DNA of 64,000 bases from Polyangiaceae bacterium (GTDB taxonomy: Bacteria; Myxococcota_A; Polyangia; Polyangiales; Polyangiaceae), in the NCBI GenBank assembly GCA_020633205.1, contig JACKEB010000017.1:248001-312000 (forward strand), in the 5' to 3' direction. The position numbers and the translations under genes were made by a program. The notes under the pieces are model-generated. The model saw nothing but the letters and a program-made list of their open reading frames with translations. It was not told where the DNA came from and did not search any database. Position 1 is the first letter of the stretch. Each line of letters begins with the position of its first letter. Below, piece after piece: positions 25,960 through 34,428 of this stretch.

Positions 25960-26436
25960 CGCGCTCTTTGCGGCTCGCTCGCTCTGGCTTCTCTGGCTAA
26001 ACGCGCGCCTCGACCAGTCACGAGAGCGAGCACCAAGGTTCCGAATGCAGGCCAGTGGCGTACATCGCCGCTGGCCGTCTCGCGTTGGTGGCGCGCCAGG
26101 CAAACCCCGCGGTGGAATCGTGCGGGGCTGCAAACTTTCAGCGACGCAGTGCATTCCTCAGACGTCATCCGTGGAAGCCCACTCCACCTCGGCGGTAGGC
26201 CGCAGAGTTTGCCGCTGCTCTTTCGAACCGTTGCCGGGTTCGCGCCTCGTGCGCCGAAATGCAAACGCGAGCAAGCGATGCTTGAAGCTTGAAGTGTTCA
26301 ACAATCGCCCGCTCATCGATGTCGCGCGTTTCGTTGGTGGGAGCTGGGTGCTAAACTCTCGCTTCTCCCCTTCCCCCGAACCGCGCCCGGCTCGCCAGCA
26401 GTAGACGCCAGCCAACGCGCGGATGGAGTGCTTAAG
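25960..26436. other. Intergenic region with a strong hairpin
   Basis: Nothing in this stretch reads as a protein. A near-perfect hairpin sits at 26050-26076 after the peroxidase gene, and the GGAG ribosome site of the next gene lies at 26425-26428. The rest shows no recognisable element. Confidence 0.45.
26050..26076 (+). terminator. Hairpin downstream of the peroxidase gene
   Basis: Eleven-base stem GGCCAGTGGCG / CGCCGCTGGCC, with one G-T wobble and a five-base loop (TACAT). No T-run follows, so it is a probable rather than certain transcription stop. Confidence 0.45.
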
Positions 26437-27375
26437 ATGCGTGTCTCGTCAACGAAGCGTCAGCTAGGTCTCGGTCTCTTCTTGGTCTCCGGTTTGGTTT
26501 GGGCGACCGCATGCGGACGCACCACCATCGACTTCGGAGCACCTGAGGGCAACGGTGGCACCGGTGGCTTCGGCGCTGAGGGTGGCTTTGGCGCTGAGGG
26601 CGGCTTCGGTGCCGAAGGTGGCTTTGGGGGTGACGCCGGGTTCGGAGGAAGCGGCGCTCAAGGCGGCAGCGCAGGCGGAGGCGCACAAGGTGGTGTCGGC
26701 GCCGAGGGTGGCTTTGGTGGTGACGCGGGCTTCGGGGGCAGTGGCGCCTCGGGTGGCGCGCCGGATGATTGCCTCGCGGCAGCGACCGACACCTGCGACG
26801 AGTGCACGTGTGGTGGCTGTCGAGCAGAGTGGGATGCCTGCCAGGATGACAGCGGCTGCATCGCCATTGTCGATTGCGCGAAGGCGGCGGGGTGCAGCGG
26901 CGCTCAGTGCCTCGGCCCGTGTGGGCAGGTGATTCAGCAGAACGGCGGCGTGCAAGGTCAGCCTGCGCAGCTCGCCCTGGGGCTTGGCACTTGCCAGAGC
27001 ACCACCTGCGGCAGTGACTGCAACGGCAGCGGCGGCAGCGGTGGGACTGGCGGGACCGGTGGCGGAGGCGGCATCGTGGACTGCATCAGCTGCGTCGGAC
27101 AGAACTGCCCGTCTGCTCAGCAGTGCTTGCTCGATCAGGCGTGTCGTGACGGCGCCATCTGCGCGTTCACCCAATGCCTTGGGGGCGGCGGTGGCGGTGG
27201 CGGTGGGCTCGACTTCCAGTGCCTACTGGGTTGCTTCAACGGGGACTTCAACGCCGCACTTCAGGCGTTCAACTCCGTGCAGTGCGTCTTCTCCTCATGC
27301 GGCAGCGACTGCGGCGGCCTGCTCGGCGGCGGGGGCGGCGGCACACCCTTCGGCGGCTTCGGCGGCGGCAACTGA
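26437..27375 (+). CDS. Gly-rich, Cys-rich putative lipoprotein
   Basis: A 312-residue secreted protein with a signal ending in ATACGR. Residues about 40-110 consist of GGFGAEGG/GDAGFGGSGA repeats, then three Cys-rich modules (for example CDECTCGGCRAEWDACQDDSGCIAIVDC and its later counterparts) separated by further Gly runs. The Cys spacing (CxxC, CxxCxxCxx..C) recurs, indicating a small disulfide or metal-bound repeat domain common in myxobacterial Gly-rich lipoproteins. An ATG at 26437 has GGAG eight bases before it and is preferred to the GTG three codons upstream. Function unknown; no neighbour links it to a pathway. Confidence 0.75.
   Translation: MRVSSTKRQLGLGLFLVSGLVWATACGRTTIDFGAPEGNGGTGGFGAEGGFGAEGGFGAEGGFGGDAGFGGSGAQGGSAGGGAQGGVGAEGGFGGDAGFGGSGASGGAPDDCLAAATDTCDECTCGGCRAEWDACQDDSGCIAIVDCAKAAGCSGAQCLGPCGQVIQQNGGVQGQPAQLALGLGTCQSTTCGSDCNGSGGSGGTGGTGGGGGIVDCISCVGQNCPSAQQCLLDQACRDGAICAFTQCLGGGGGGGGGLDFQCLLGCFNGDFNAALQAFNSVQCVFSSCGSDCGGLLGGGGGGTPFGGFGGGN
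26563..26634. repeat. Four tandem 18-base repeats encoding GGFGAE
   Basis: Units begin at 26563, 26581, 26599 and 26617, with the form GGTGGCTTCGGCGCTGAG and a few synonymous differences. The last unit diverges at its 3' end. They code for the start of the Gly-rich linker. Confidence 0.75.
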
Positions 27376-27610
27376 GAGCCAAACTTCCTCGGGGTTCGTC
27401 CGTCTCAAAGCGGATGGGCCCCGTCGATCGCTCCACGCCTGGGCCACGCCCCGCCGACCCAACGTCTAGCTCCCCTGGGTTTTTTTGGGGGGTGAGGCAC
27501 GAATCCTGGCCGCTGGGGCTCGGTTTTTCTGCGCCGTACACCCCGAGCGCTGTCGCCTGGGCGGCTTTTGCTAAGGTTGCCCTATGCCTTCATCGGGGAA
27601 GGGTCGCTCG

Positions 27611-30600
27611 ATGACCACAGGAGGGCGCGCTCGCGCGCGTTGGTTCGGACGCGCCGGAGCAGCGCTCGCGCTCCTATTCGGGCTTTCACTGGCGGGCAGT
27701 GCCGACGCCCAGTTCAACCCGGGAGGCCGCAAGCGTCCGAAGCCCGGCGCGACGAAACCTCAAGGCAAAAAACCGCGCGGAAATAAACCCAAGGACAAGC
27801 CGACTCGCAAGCAAGACCCGGACAAGCTGATCAAGCGCTACCGGGACATCGTACTGAAGCAGCCAGGTGCGCAGTTCCCCCTGCAACGTCTGGCGCAGCT
27901 CTACCGAGAGCGCGACGGCAAGCTCGACAAGCTGATCGAGGACCTAGAAAAGCTCGCCGAAGGCAAGGGCAAGAAGGCGTACAACGCCAAGGTCGCGCTT
28001 GCAGGTATCTACCGCCAAGACGGCCAGATGGATCGCGCGGTGACCACCTACGAGGCGGCGATTGCGGAGCGCCCGAAGGATCACGTGGCGCTGATCGCCC
28101 TGGCTCAGTTGCTCCAAGATCGCGGCGACAAGGCGGGCGCGTTCGACCGCTTCGAGAAGGCGCTGCCCCGGCTCAAGATCGATGCAGACATCGAGCAGAC
28201 CCTACGCACGTTGATGGGGCTCGCACTGGACCTAGAGCGCTACAAGCAAGCCTCGGAGTTTCACGAGAAGCTCGTCACGCGGGCCAAGGGCAGCTTCTTC
28301 GTGCGCGCGGAGCTCGGTCGCGAGCTGATGCTGCGCGCGAAGTACAAGCGCGCGGTGACCGAGTTCGAGAGCGTGGTCAAGCATGCGAGCGGCGACAACC
28401 GCGTGCTCGCACCAGCGCTGCGCGATCTGGGGCAGGCACAAGCCAAAGCCAAGCTGACGAAAGACGCGCTCAAGACCTTGAAGCGCGCCCTGCAGATCGC
28501 TGGCGCAGAGGCCGGTGTACGCCGCGAGATCTACGATGTAATCGTCGAGGTTTACCGCGCGGAAGATAAGCTACGGGAACTGATCACCCTCGTCGAGAAG
28601 GAGACGTCTCGAGATTTCTACCGCGCCAAGATGCTCGGCGCACTCTACGAAGAGACGGGGCAGGTCAAGAAGGCGCTCAAGGCCTACCAAGAGGCTCTGG
28701 CGAAGAAGTCGAGCGATATCGAGACGCGGCTCAAGGTAGTCCAGCTGCTGCAAATCCAAGGTGAGCTTGAAGAAGCCATCAAGCAATACGAAGCGCTAAT
28801 CCGCGCGGCACCGCGAAACCCAGACTTCGTCTTCCAGCTGGCGGAGGCCCTGATCCAACGCGGCGATCGCAAGGCCGCGCTGGAGCACTTGCAGAAGCTC
28901 GAAGGTCGCTCAAAGGGAGACGAGGAAACCCTCGCCGCGCTCGTCGACTTCTATGAGCGTGTTGAGGAGCGAAAGCGCGCGATGGAGGTGCTGCAACGGC
29001 TGGCGCGCGATCCGCGGGATCCACGTCACTTGGTCGAGCTTGGAGATCGCTACTACCAGGACGGTGACAAGGAAAAGGCCGTGCGCACCTGGAAGCGCAT
29101 CATGAACCTGATCCCCAACAAGGCCCGTGCGCTGTTCACGCTCGGAGAAGTCTACTTGGAGCACGACATGCCCAAGGAGGCGCTCGAGAGCCTCGCCGAG
29201 GCCGTGAAGCTCGCCCCAAAGCTCACGAACTACAAGAAGTCCTACGCGCTTGCGCTGGAGCGCACGGGCGCTGGCGCATCCGCCGCCCAGAAGCAGGCTC
29301 AGTACGAGCAGGCGCTCAAGATCTGGGAAGGCTTGCTGCTCGATGCAAGCGCCGCCCACGTCGCTCGCGAGGCGCGACAACACATCGTCACGCTGTGGTC
29401 ACTCTCTGGGCAGATCGAAGAGAAGGTCACCCCGCTCAGCCGTAGGCTCAACGGGAAGCCACCAGACCTGGACGCCGGACGGCTCCTTGCGGAAATACAC
29501 GTAAGGCGCAAGCGCTACTCCGAGGCGGAGAAGGTGCTGACCAAAGTCACTAACGCCGCACCAGGAGACGCGGAGAGCTTCTTGCGCCTCGAACACGTGC
29601 TGGTCGTGCAGCGCAAGCTCAAGAGCGCTATCGCGGTGCTAGAGAAGCTGGTCAAGGTCGAGCCGAAGCGCGCCCGTGAATACTACCAGCGCATGGCGAA
29701 CTACGCGGCAGAGCTCTATCAAGACGATGCGGCGATCAAATATGCGGCGCGAGCCGTGGAGCTATCGCCTGACGACGCCGAGGGCCATCGCAAGCTCGGC
29801 GAGATGTATCGGCGCCGCCAAGACAACGACAAGGCGATCGCTCAGTTCCGCCAGGCCATCTCCAAGAACGATCGGCTGTTCCCTGTCTACTTCCAGCTCG
29901 CCGAGTTGTTGATCAATCGGGGTGAGATCGACGAAGCAGATCGGCTGCTACGGCGGGTCGTACGGGCCTCTCCAGATGAAGACTTGGTGAGCCAAGCGAC
30001 GCGTATCAGCATGCAGCTGAACCTGGGCCGCGGCAGCCTAGAGTCCCTGGAAAAGGAACTCCTGCCCGTTGCGCTCGGGAACCCTGGGAAGCCGATCTAT
30101 CGCCGCCTCTTGGTCGAGATCTACGGCGCCATGGCGTTCCCACTGGTTCACCTCTCGAAGAGCGCAAACAAAGCAGAGGCCAAGAAGGCGTCGGCAGAGC
30201 TCGCGAAGATCGGCGAACGCGCGGTCAAGCCACTGCTCGACGCGCTGAGCGACGACCAAGGCACGCAGCAACGGACGGCCCTCGAGCTGCTCTCGCATAT
30301 TCAGAACAAGGGGGCAGGCCCCTCGCTGGTTGCTTATGCCACCGGCAAGGCGGATCCGGAGCTACGCGTCTGGGCGATGCTCGCCGTCGCGGCGCTCAAA
30401 GACCCCGGCCTGTTGCCGAAGCTCTCCGAGCTGATTGCCCCGGGGAATCAGGTCCGCTCGGAGGAAGCCGACCCGGTGCTCGTCGCCGCGGCGTTTGCCG
30501 TAGCACGCATGCAGGACCCCAAGGCTCGACCGCTGCTGCTCAAGCTCCTGGAGAGTGACGCGCCTAGCGTGCGCGCGTGTGGCGCGCTGGGGCTCGGCTT

Positions 30601-31696
30601 GGTCGGCACGCCTCAGGACACGGCGCGCCTCGCGGAGATCGCGCGCTCGCTAGAGGCCGGGCCGCTCCCACGAGCGGCCGCGGCCTTCGCGCTCGGAGAG
30701 CGCGGCGCGTCCCAGCAGGCTGATGTGTTGGCACAGCTCGCAGAGGCCAACGACGCTTTGGTGCGCGGTCAGGCGATCTTGGCGATGGCTCGCTTGAAGG
30801 ATGCGCGCGCCGGACGAGCGATTACTCAAGCTTGGCTGAGCGCCGACGACCGGCAGCGTGAGGCCGCGCAGAGCGCCGCGGTGGTGCTTGCCACGGGGCA
30901 ATTCGATATCGGCTCTGCGCTGGACAAGCCGCCCAGGTCCGGGAAGGTAGACGTACGGCAGCTGGTTAGCTCCCTCACCCCCGAAACACCCAGTGCCGAC
31001 GCAGCAGCGGACGCTATCATCAAGCTCGCGCCGTCGCTGGCCGAGTCGGTGGGCGGCGCCGTTCAGAGCTCGCCAGAGCGCGCAGAGGTCGTCGCCGAGA
31101 TGCTGCCTGGCAGCGACTCCAAGCTGGACACCGGTGCCCTGGGCTACAAGCAAGACTTCAGCAAACTTTCCGCTGGGAAAAAGAAGCAGCTCCGAGCTGC
31201 CCTCGAGCGGATCGCCCATGGCGCGGTAGAGCCGTTCATCTCGCTGTCGAATCACCCCACTTCCGAGGTGCGAAGCCGCGCAGTGCAGTTCCTGGCGGCG
31301 CGCCCAGAGCCTGCCGCGAGGAGCGCAGTGGTCGCGCGACTGAACGACCGCGATGAAGGCGTGCAACTGACCGCACTCACGGCGCTCGGTGGCCTGGGAC
31401 AAGCGGACGCCAGCGTGACGAGTTCCATCGCAAAGCTGCTCGAGAAGAAGCACCCTTGGACGTTGCGCGCGCGCGCCGCAGACACACTGGCAGAGCTTGG
31501 GAGCGGCGCGAAGAGCGAGGACGTGCTCAAGGCGCTCAGCGAAGCCGCGAAGAGCGACGAGCTCGCCATCGTGCGTGAGGCGTGTTTCAAGGCGCTGCTC
31601 AAGATCGACCCAGTGCGCGGCAAGCAAGTGGCGAGTTACCTCGCGCAACATGACTCGGAACCGCGACTGCAAGCCGCGGCGAAGCAAGCTTTATGA
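27611..31696 (+). CDS. Large exported TPR and HEAT-repeat protein
   Basis: A 1361-residue scaffold protein. An N-terminal signal (ALALLFGLSLAGSADAQ) is followed by a Lys/Pro-rich basic segment, then about 18 TPR-type helical pairs over roughly residues 60-800 (for example KAYQEALAKKSSDIETRLKVVQL, AIAQFRQAISKNDRLFPVYFQLAELLI). The C-terminal 500 residues carry HEAT/armadillo-like repeats (GERAVKPLLDALSDDQG..., LRVWAMLAVAALKDPGL). Such proteins mediate assembly or peptidoglycan/envelope partner binding. An in-frame ATG at 27584 is possible; 27611 was preferred because GGGGAAGGG stands before it. The gene overlaps the next by ATGA, so the two are co-translated. Confidence 0.85.
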   Translation: MTTGGRARARWFGRAGAALALLFGLSLAGSADAQFNPGGRKRPKPGATKPQGKKPRGNKPKDKPTRKQDPDKLIKRYRDIVLKQPGAQFPLQRLAQLYRERDGKLDKLIEDLEKLAEGKGKKAYNAKVALAGIYRQDGQMDRAVTTYEAAIAERPKDHVALIALAQLLQDRGDKAGAFDRFEKALPRLKIDADIEQTLRTLMGLALDLERYKQASEFHEKLVTRAKGSFFVRAELGRELMLRAKYKRAVTEFESVVKHASGDNRVLAPALRDLGQAQAKAKLTKDALKTLKRALQIAGAEAGVRREIYDVIVEVYRAEDKLRELITLVEKETSRDFYRAKMLGALYEETGQVKKALKAYQEALAKKSSDIETRLKVVQLLQIQGELEEAIKQYEALIRAAPRNPDFVFQLAEALIQRGDRKAALEHLQKLEGRSKGDEETLAALVDFYERVEERKRAMEVLQRLARDPRDPRHLVELGDRYYQDGDKEKAVRTWKRIMNLIPNKARALFTLGEVYLEHDMPKEALESLAEAVKLAPKLTNYKKSYALALERTGAGASAAQKQAQYEQALKIWEGLLLDASAAHVAREARQHIVTLWSLSGQIEEKVTPLSRRLNGKPPDLDAGRLLAEIHVRRKRYSEAEKVLTKVTNAAPGDAESFLRLEHVLVVQRKLKSAIAVLEKLVKVEPKRAREYYQRMANYAAELYQDDAAIKYAARAVELSPDDAEGHRKLGEMYRRRQDNDKAIAQFRQAISKNDRLFPVYFQLAELLINRGEIDEADRLLRRVVRASPDEDLVSQATRISMQLNLGRGSLESLEKELLPVALGNPGKPIYRRLLVEIYGAMAFPLVHLSKSANKAEAKKASAELAKIGERAVKPLLDALSDDQGTQQRTALELLSHIQNKGAGPSLVAYATGKADPELRVWAMLAVAALKDPGLLPKLSELIAPGNQVRSEEADPVLVAAAFAVARMQDPKARPLLLKLLESDAPSVRACGALGLGLVGTPQDTARLAEIARSLEAGPLPRAAAAFALGERGASQQADVLAQLAEANDALVRGQAILAMARLKDARAGRAITQAWLSADDRQREAAQSAAVVLATGQFDIGSALDKPPRSGKVDVRQLVSSLTPETPSADAAADAIIKLAPSLAESVGGAVQSSPERAEVVAEMLPGSDSKLDTGALGYKQDFSKLSAGKKKQLRAALERIAHGAVEPFISLSNHPTSEVRSRAVQFLAARPEPAARSAVVARLNDRDEGVQLTALTALGGLGQADASVTSSIAKLLEKKHPWTLRARAADTLAELGSGAKSEDVLKALSEAAKSDELAIVREACFKALLKIDPVRGKQVASYLAQHDSEPRLQAAAKQAL

Positions 31697-32319
31697 GGCG
31701 CCGCACTTCGCAGCTCGTGCCTGCGCTGTCTGTCTCTCCAGCGCTGTCTGTCTCTCCAGCGCTGTCTGTCTCTCCAGCGCTGTGCGTCTTTCGAGCGCTG
31801 CGCGTTGGGCTAGCGCTCACGCTGCTGAGCCCGCTCCTCGCGGGCTGTAAGGATCTGGAACGCTACGACACCGGCCCCGGTGAGGCGTACTGCGGAAACA
31901 TCATCGGTGCCGAGTTCATTCGCACGCCGGAGCGCGTGGGCGGCTTCTCTCAGGAGCTGCGCATCCGGGTGACTCTCGACACCGAGCATCTGGATAGCGC
32001 GCCAGGCACCTTGAGCTCGAACGACACGAGCGGCCCGTGCGCGCCAGAAGCGACGTTCGATGGAGCGCCCATGATCCCCGTGCAGGAGTTGTCGAGCGAC
32101 CCGCTGAGCCAGCTGAGCTTCGGCGATGGTCGCGACTTCAGCTTCCTCGCGTGGGTCGAGTCCAGCTGTCGCGGCCCCATGTTGGCTGTAGTCAGCCTGA
32201 TGAACGACAACGAGCTCGAGCTCAGGCTACTGAAGCCGCCGACTCAGACCGCCGCCGGGCCGCGTCCCGCCTTTGCGCTGTTTCGCACCCAGCTGAGCAG
32301 TGGTAGCTGCGGCTTCTGA
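31693..32319 (+). CDS. Small lipoprotein coupled to the TPR/HEAT gene
   Basis: A 208-residue lipoprotein with lipobox LLAGC (near residue 52). Its ATG overlaps the preceding stop as ATGA. The N-terminal region before the hydrophobic signal contains three copies of ALSVSP caused by a DNA tandem repeat, giving an unusually long signal peptide. The mature part has three further Cys pairs (YCGN, GPCAPE, SSCRGP, GSCGF) suitable for disulfides and no recognised domain. It may be a partner or anchor for the TPR protein (inference from coupling). A shorter start inside the repeat cannot be excluded. Confidence 0.75.
   Translation: MRRRTSQLVPALSVSPALSVSPALSVSPALCVFRALRVGLALTLLSPLLAGCKDLERYDTGPGEAYCGNIIGAEFIRTPERVGGFSQELRIRVTLDTEHLDSAPGTLSSNDTSGPCAPEATFDGAPMIPVQELSSDPLSQLSFGDGRDFSFLAWVESSCRGPMLAVVSLMNDNELELRLLKPPTQTAAGPRPAFALFRTQLSSGSCGF
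31723..31794. repeat. Tandem 18-base repeat in a signal-peptide coding region
   Basis: Three exact copies of GCGCTGTCTGTCTCTCCA (31723-31740, 31741-31758, 31759-31776) and a degenerate fourth to 31794. Each copy adds ALSVSP in frame, so copy-number change would alter signal length without a frameshift. Confidence 0.9.
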
Positions 32320-32383
32320 AGGCTCTGAACCGCGGGGGCGGGTGCTCGCTGGCTAGGCTCGGAATGCATGGTATGGCTCGGCG

Positions 32384-33463
32384 GTGCGAGTCCTAGGCAT
32401 CGAGACATCTTGCGATGAAACCGCGGCTGCCATCGTCGACCACGACGGTGTGGTACTGAGCGACGTCGTCCACAGCCAGGTGAAGCTTCACGCCGAATAC
32501 GGCGGTGTGGTCCCCGAACTCGCGTCGCGCGATCACCTGAAGAACGGCCGCTACGTCGTCGAGGCGGCACTCGAGCGCGCGGGCCTCGCACTGGGAGATC
32601 TAGATGGCATCGCCGTCACGTGCCGCCCCGGCCTCGCAGGGGCACTGTTGGTCGGTGTGCAGCTCGCCCAAGGTCTATCCTGGGCGAGCGGGCTACCGGT
32701 CGTCGGTGTGGACCACTTGGTGGGTCACCTGTTGGCAGCTTACCTGCGCTTTCCCAACCTGGAACCACTCGCGCCGCGCCTGCCCTTCATCGCGCTGATC
32801 GCTTCGGGTGGGCACACTGCGATTTACCGCGTGGATTCAAAGCAAGCGGACGGCATCCGCGAGCTGGGTGGAACGCGAGACGACGCAGCGGGCGAAGCCT
32901 ACGACAAGGTCGCGAAGCTCTTGGGGCTAGGCTACCCCGGTGGCCCCATCATCGACCGCTTGGCGGCGGAGGGGAACGCCAAGGGAGTGAAGCTCTCGAA
33001 GCCCATGCCTCAACGTGACTCCCTCGAATTCAGCTTCTCCGGACTGAAGACCAACGTGGCGCGTTGGGTTGAGGAGCACGGTCGCCCCGGAGACGACCAG
33101 ACACTTCGGGATCTGTGTGCTGCTTTTCAGACCCGCGTGGTCGACGCTCTGCTCAGCAAAACTTTCCGCGCGGCAACTCAAGAGGGAGTCGATTGCGTCG
33201 TGCTCGGAGGCGGCGTAGCCGCAAACCGTCAGCTGCGCGCTCGGGCGGTTGAGCTCGGGACATCACGCGAAATCCACGTCGTGGCCCCGCCCTTACGCGG
33301 CTGCACGGACAACGCCGCGATGATCGCCTACGCAGGTATCCAGCGCCTTGCCACTGGGGCTGACGACCGTGGTCAGCTGACCACCAGCACCAAGACCAGC
33401 CTGCCGCGAGTCACGCGCAAAGGCCGAGGGAAACGCACGCGAAACCTGCCTCACGAAGCGTGA
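32384..33463 (+). CDS. tsaD: tRNA N6-threonylcarbamoyladenosine synthase subunit TsaD
   Basis: Transfers the threonylcarbamoyl group to A37 of ANN-decoding tRNAs with TsaB and TsaE. The 359-residue protein starts with VLGIETSCDETAAAIV and has the metal-binding His pair of SRDHLKN and VGVDHLVGHLLA, the ATP-site GGHTAIYRV, GELGGTRDDAAGEAYDK-type segment, and the C-terminal GGGVAANRQLR...PPLRGCTDNAAMIA. It begins with GTG. The C-terminus carries about 30 extra Arg/Lys/Thr-rich residues beyond the usual end. It stands alone here; partners are not in the window. Confidence 0.97.
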   Translation: MRVLGIETSCDETAAAIVDHDGVVLSDVVHSQVKLHAEYGGVVPELASRDHLKNGRYVVEAALERAGLALGDLDGIAVTCRPGLAGALLVGVQLAQGLSWASGLPVVGVDHLVGHLLAAYLRFPNLEPLAPRLPFIALIASGGHTAIYRVDSKQADGIRELGGTRDDAAGEAYDKVAKLLGLGYPGGPIIDRLAAEGNAKGVKLSKPMPQRDSLEFSFSGLKTNVARWVEEHGRPGDDQTLRDLCAAFQTRVVDALLSKTFRAATQEGVDCVVLGGGVAANRQLRARAVELGTSREIHVVAPPLRGCTDNAAMIAYAGIQRLATGADDRGQLTTSTKTSLPRVTRKGRGKRTRNLPHEA

Positions 33464-33499
33464 TCGCGCGCGTTTGCATACGAGATTGCCGCGGCGTGC

Positions 33500-33522
33500 G
33501 CGGTGGAAGCAACTTCCACCGC
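33500..33522 (+). terminator. Hairpin after tsaD
   Basis: Perfect ten-base stem GCGGTGGAAG / CTTCCACCGC with a three-base loop, about 40 bases after the tsaD stop. There is no T-run; it is probably a transcription barrier or 3'-end stabiliser. Confidence 0.45.
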
Positions 33523-33600
33523 CACTGGGTTGATAGTTGAACTGACCACATTTCACTTCGAGTGTGGCGCCCTGCCGAGGTTTGCAGTACTCCGAGCCTG

Positions 33601-34416
33601 ATGGCGCAGAAGTCGTTCAAGAGCATCTACGCTCAGGGTCTATTCGAAGGCCAGGTCGTGGTGGTGACTGGCGGAGGCACCGGGATTGGCCTCGCCACCG
33701 CACAGGAGCTGGCCTACCTCGGCGCGACCGTCGCCATCTGCAGTCGCAAGCAAGAGAACATCGACGCCGGCCTCGAGGCGCTACGTGGCTACGGGCCCGA
33801 GCCGATCGGAGGCATCGCCGACGTGCGCGACCCCGACTCGTGCGATGCCTTCGTGAAGCAGGTGGTCGACCAAGCGGGGCACATCGACGTGCTGGTGAAC
33901 AACGCCGGCGGTCAGTTCCCGTGCCCAGCGGAACAGCTATCTTCCCGCGGTTTCGAGGCGGTCATTCGCAACAACCTGATCGGGCTCTTCAGCATGACCC
34001 ACGCGGTGGCCACCGGCGCGATGATCCCCGCAAAGCGTGGCCGCATCGTCAACGTGATCGCCGATATCTATCGGGGCTTCCCCGGAATGGTCCACACGGG
34101 CGCCGCTCGGGCCGGCGTGGACAACATGACGAAGACGCTTGCGGTGGAGTGGGCACACCACGGCATTCGGGTGAACGCATGCGCTCCGGGTACGATTCGT
34201 TCTTCCGGCACCACGCAGTATGGCGAAGGCACGCTGGAGCTCTCGCGCCAAGCGACGCCCCTCAAGCGTCTAGGCACCGTCGAAGAGGTCTCCCGCGTGA
34301 TTGTGTTTCTCGCCAGCAGAGAAAACGACTTCGTGACCGGCTCGACCTACTACATCGACGGCGGCGGTTCGTTGTGGGGCGATATCTGGCCCATCGAAGA
34401 ACCCGCAGAAACCTGA
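33601..34416 (+). CDS. SDR oxidoreductase, PECR-like trans-2-enoyl-CoA reductase
   Basis: A 271-residue short-chain dehydrogenase. It has the cofactor motif TGGGTGIGLATA (about 22-33), NNAGG, and the segment MVHTGAARAGVDNMTKTLAVEWA in place of the usual Ser/Tyr catalytic pattern. This variant, with His-x-Gly-Ala-Ala-Arg-Ala-Gly and a retained Lys, matches peroxisomal trans-2-enoyl-CoA reductase and related 2,4-dienoyl-CoA reductases, so it probably reduces an enoyl-CoA with NADPH. The ATG at 33601 (MAQKSF) is preferred over a 13-codon extension. It is 12 bases before the next gene, a membrane protein, but a functional link is not apparent. Confidence 0.85.
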   Translation: MAQKSFKSIYAQGLFEGQVVVVTGGGTGIGLATAQELAYLGATVAICSRKQENIDAGLEALRGYGPEPIGGIADVRDPDSCDAFVKQVVDQAGHIDVLVNNAGGQFPCPAEQLSSRGFEAVIRNNLIGLFSMTHAVATGAMIPAKRGRIVNVIADIYRGFPGMVHTGAARAGVDNMTKTLAVEWAHHGIRVNACAPGTIRSSGTTQYGEGTLELSRQATPLKRLGTVEEVSRVIVFLASRENDFVTGSTYYIDGGGSLWGDIWPIEEPAET

Positions 34417-34428
34417 TACGACCGGGCG

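Noticed and set aside
24382..26154. Long minus-strand open frame opposite the cytochrome c peroxidase.
   Set aside because: The plus-strand gene has both heme motifs and a proper ribosome site; the minus frame has no recognisable domain.
27470..27500. T-run with flanking C and G stretches before the TPR gene, as a possible terminator.
   Set aside because: No clean stem precedes the T-run; the pairing needs bulges and places the T residues in the loop.
30650..31687. Minus-strand open frame opposite the TPR/HEAT gene.
   Set aside because: Antisense shadow of repetitive helices; no motif or ribosome site.
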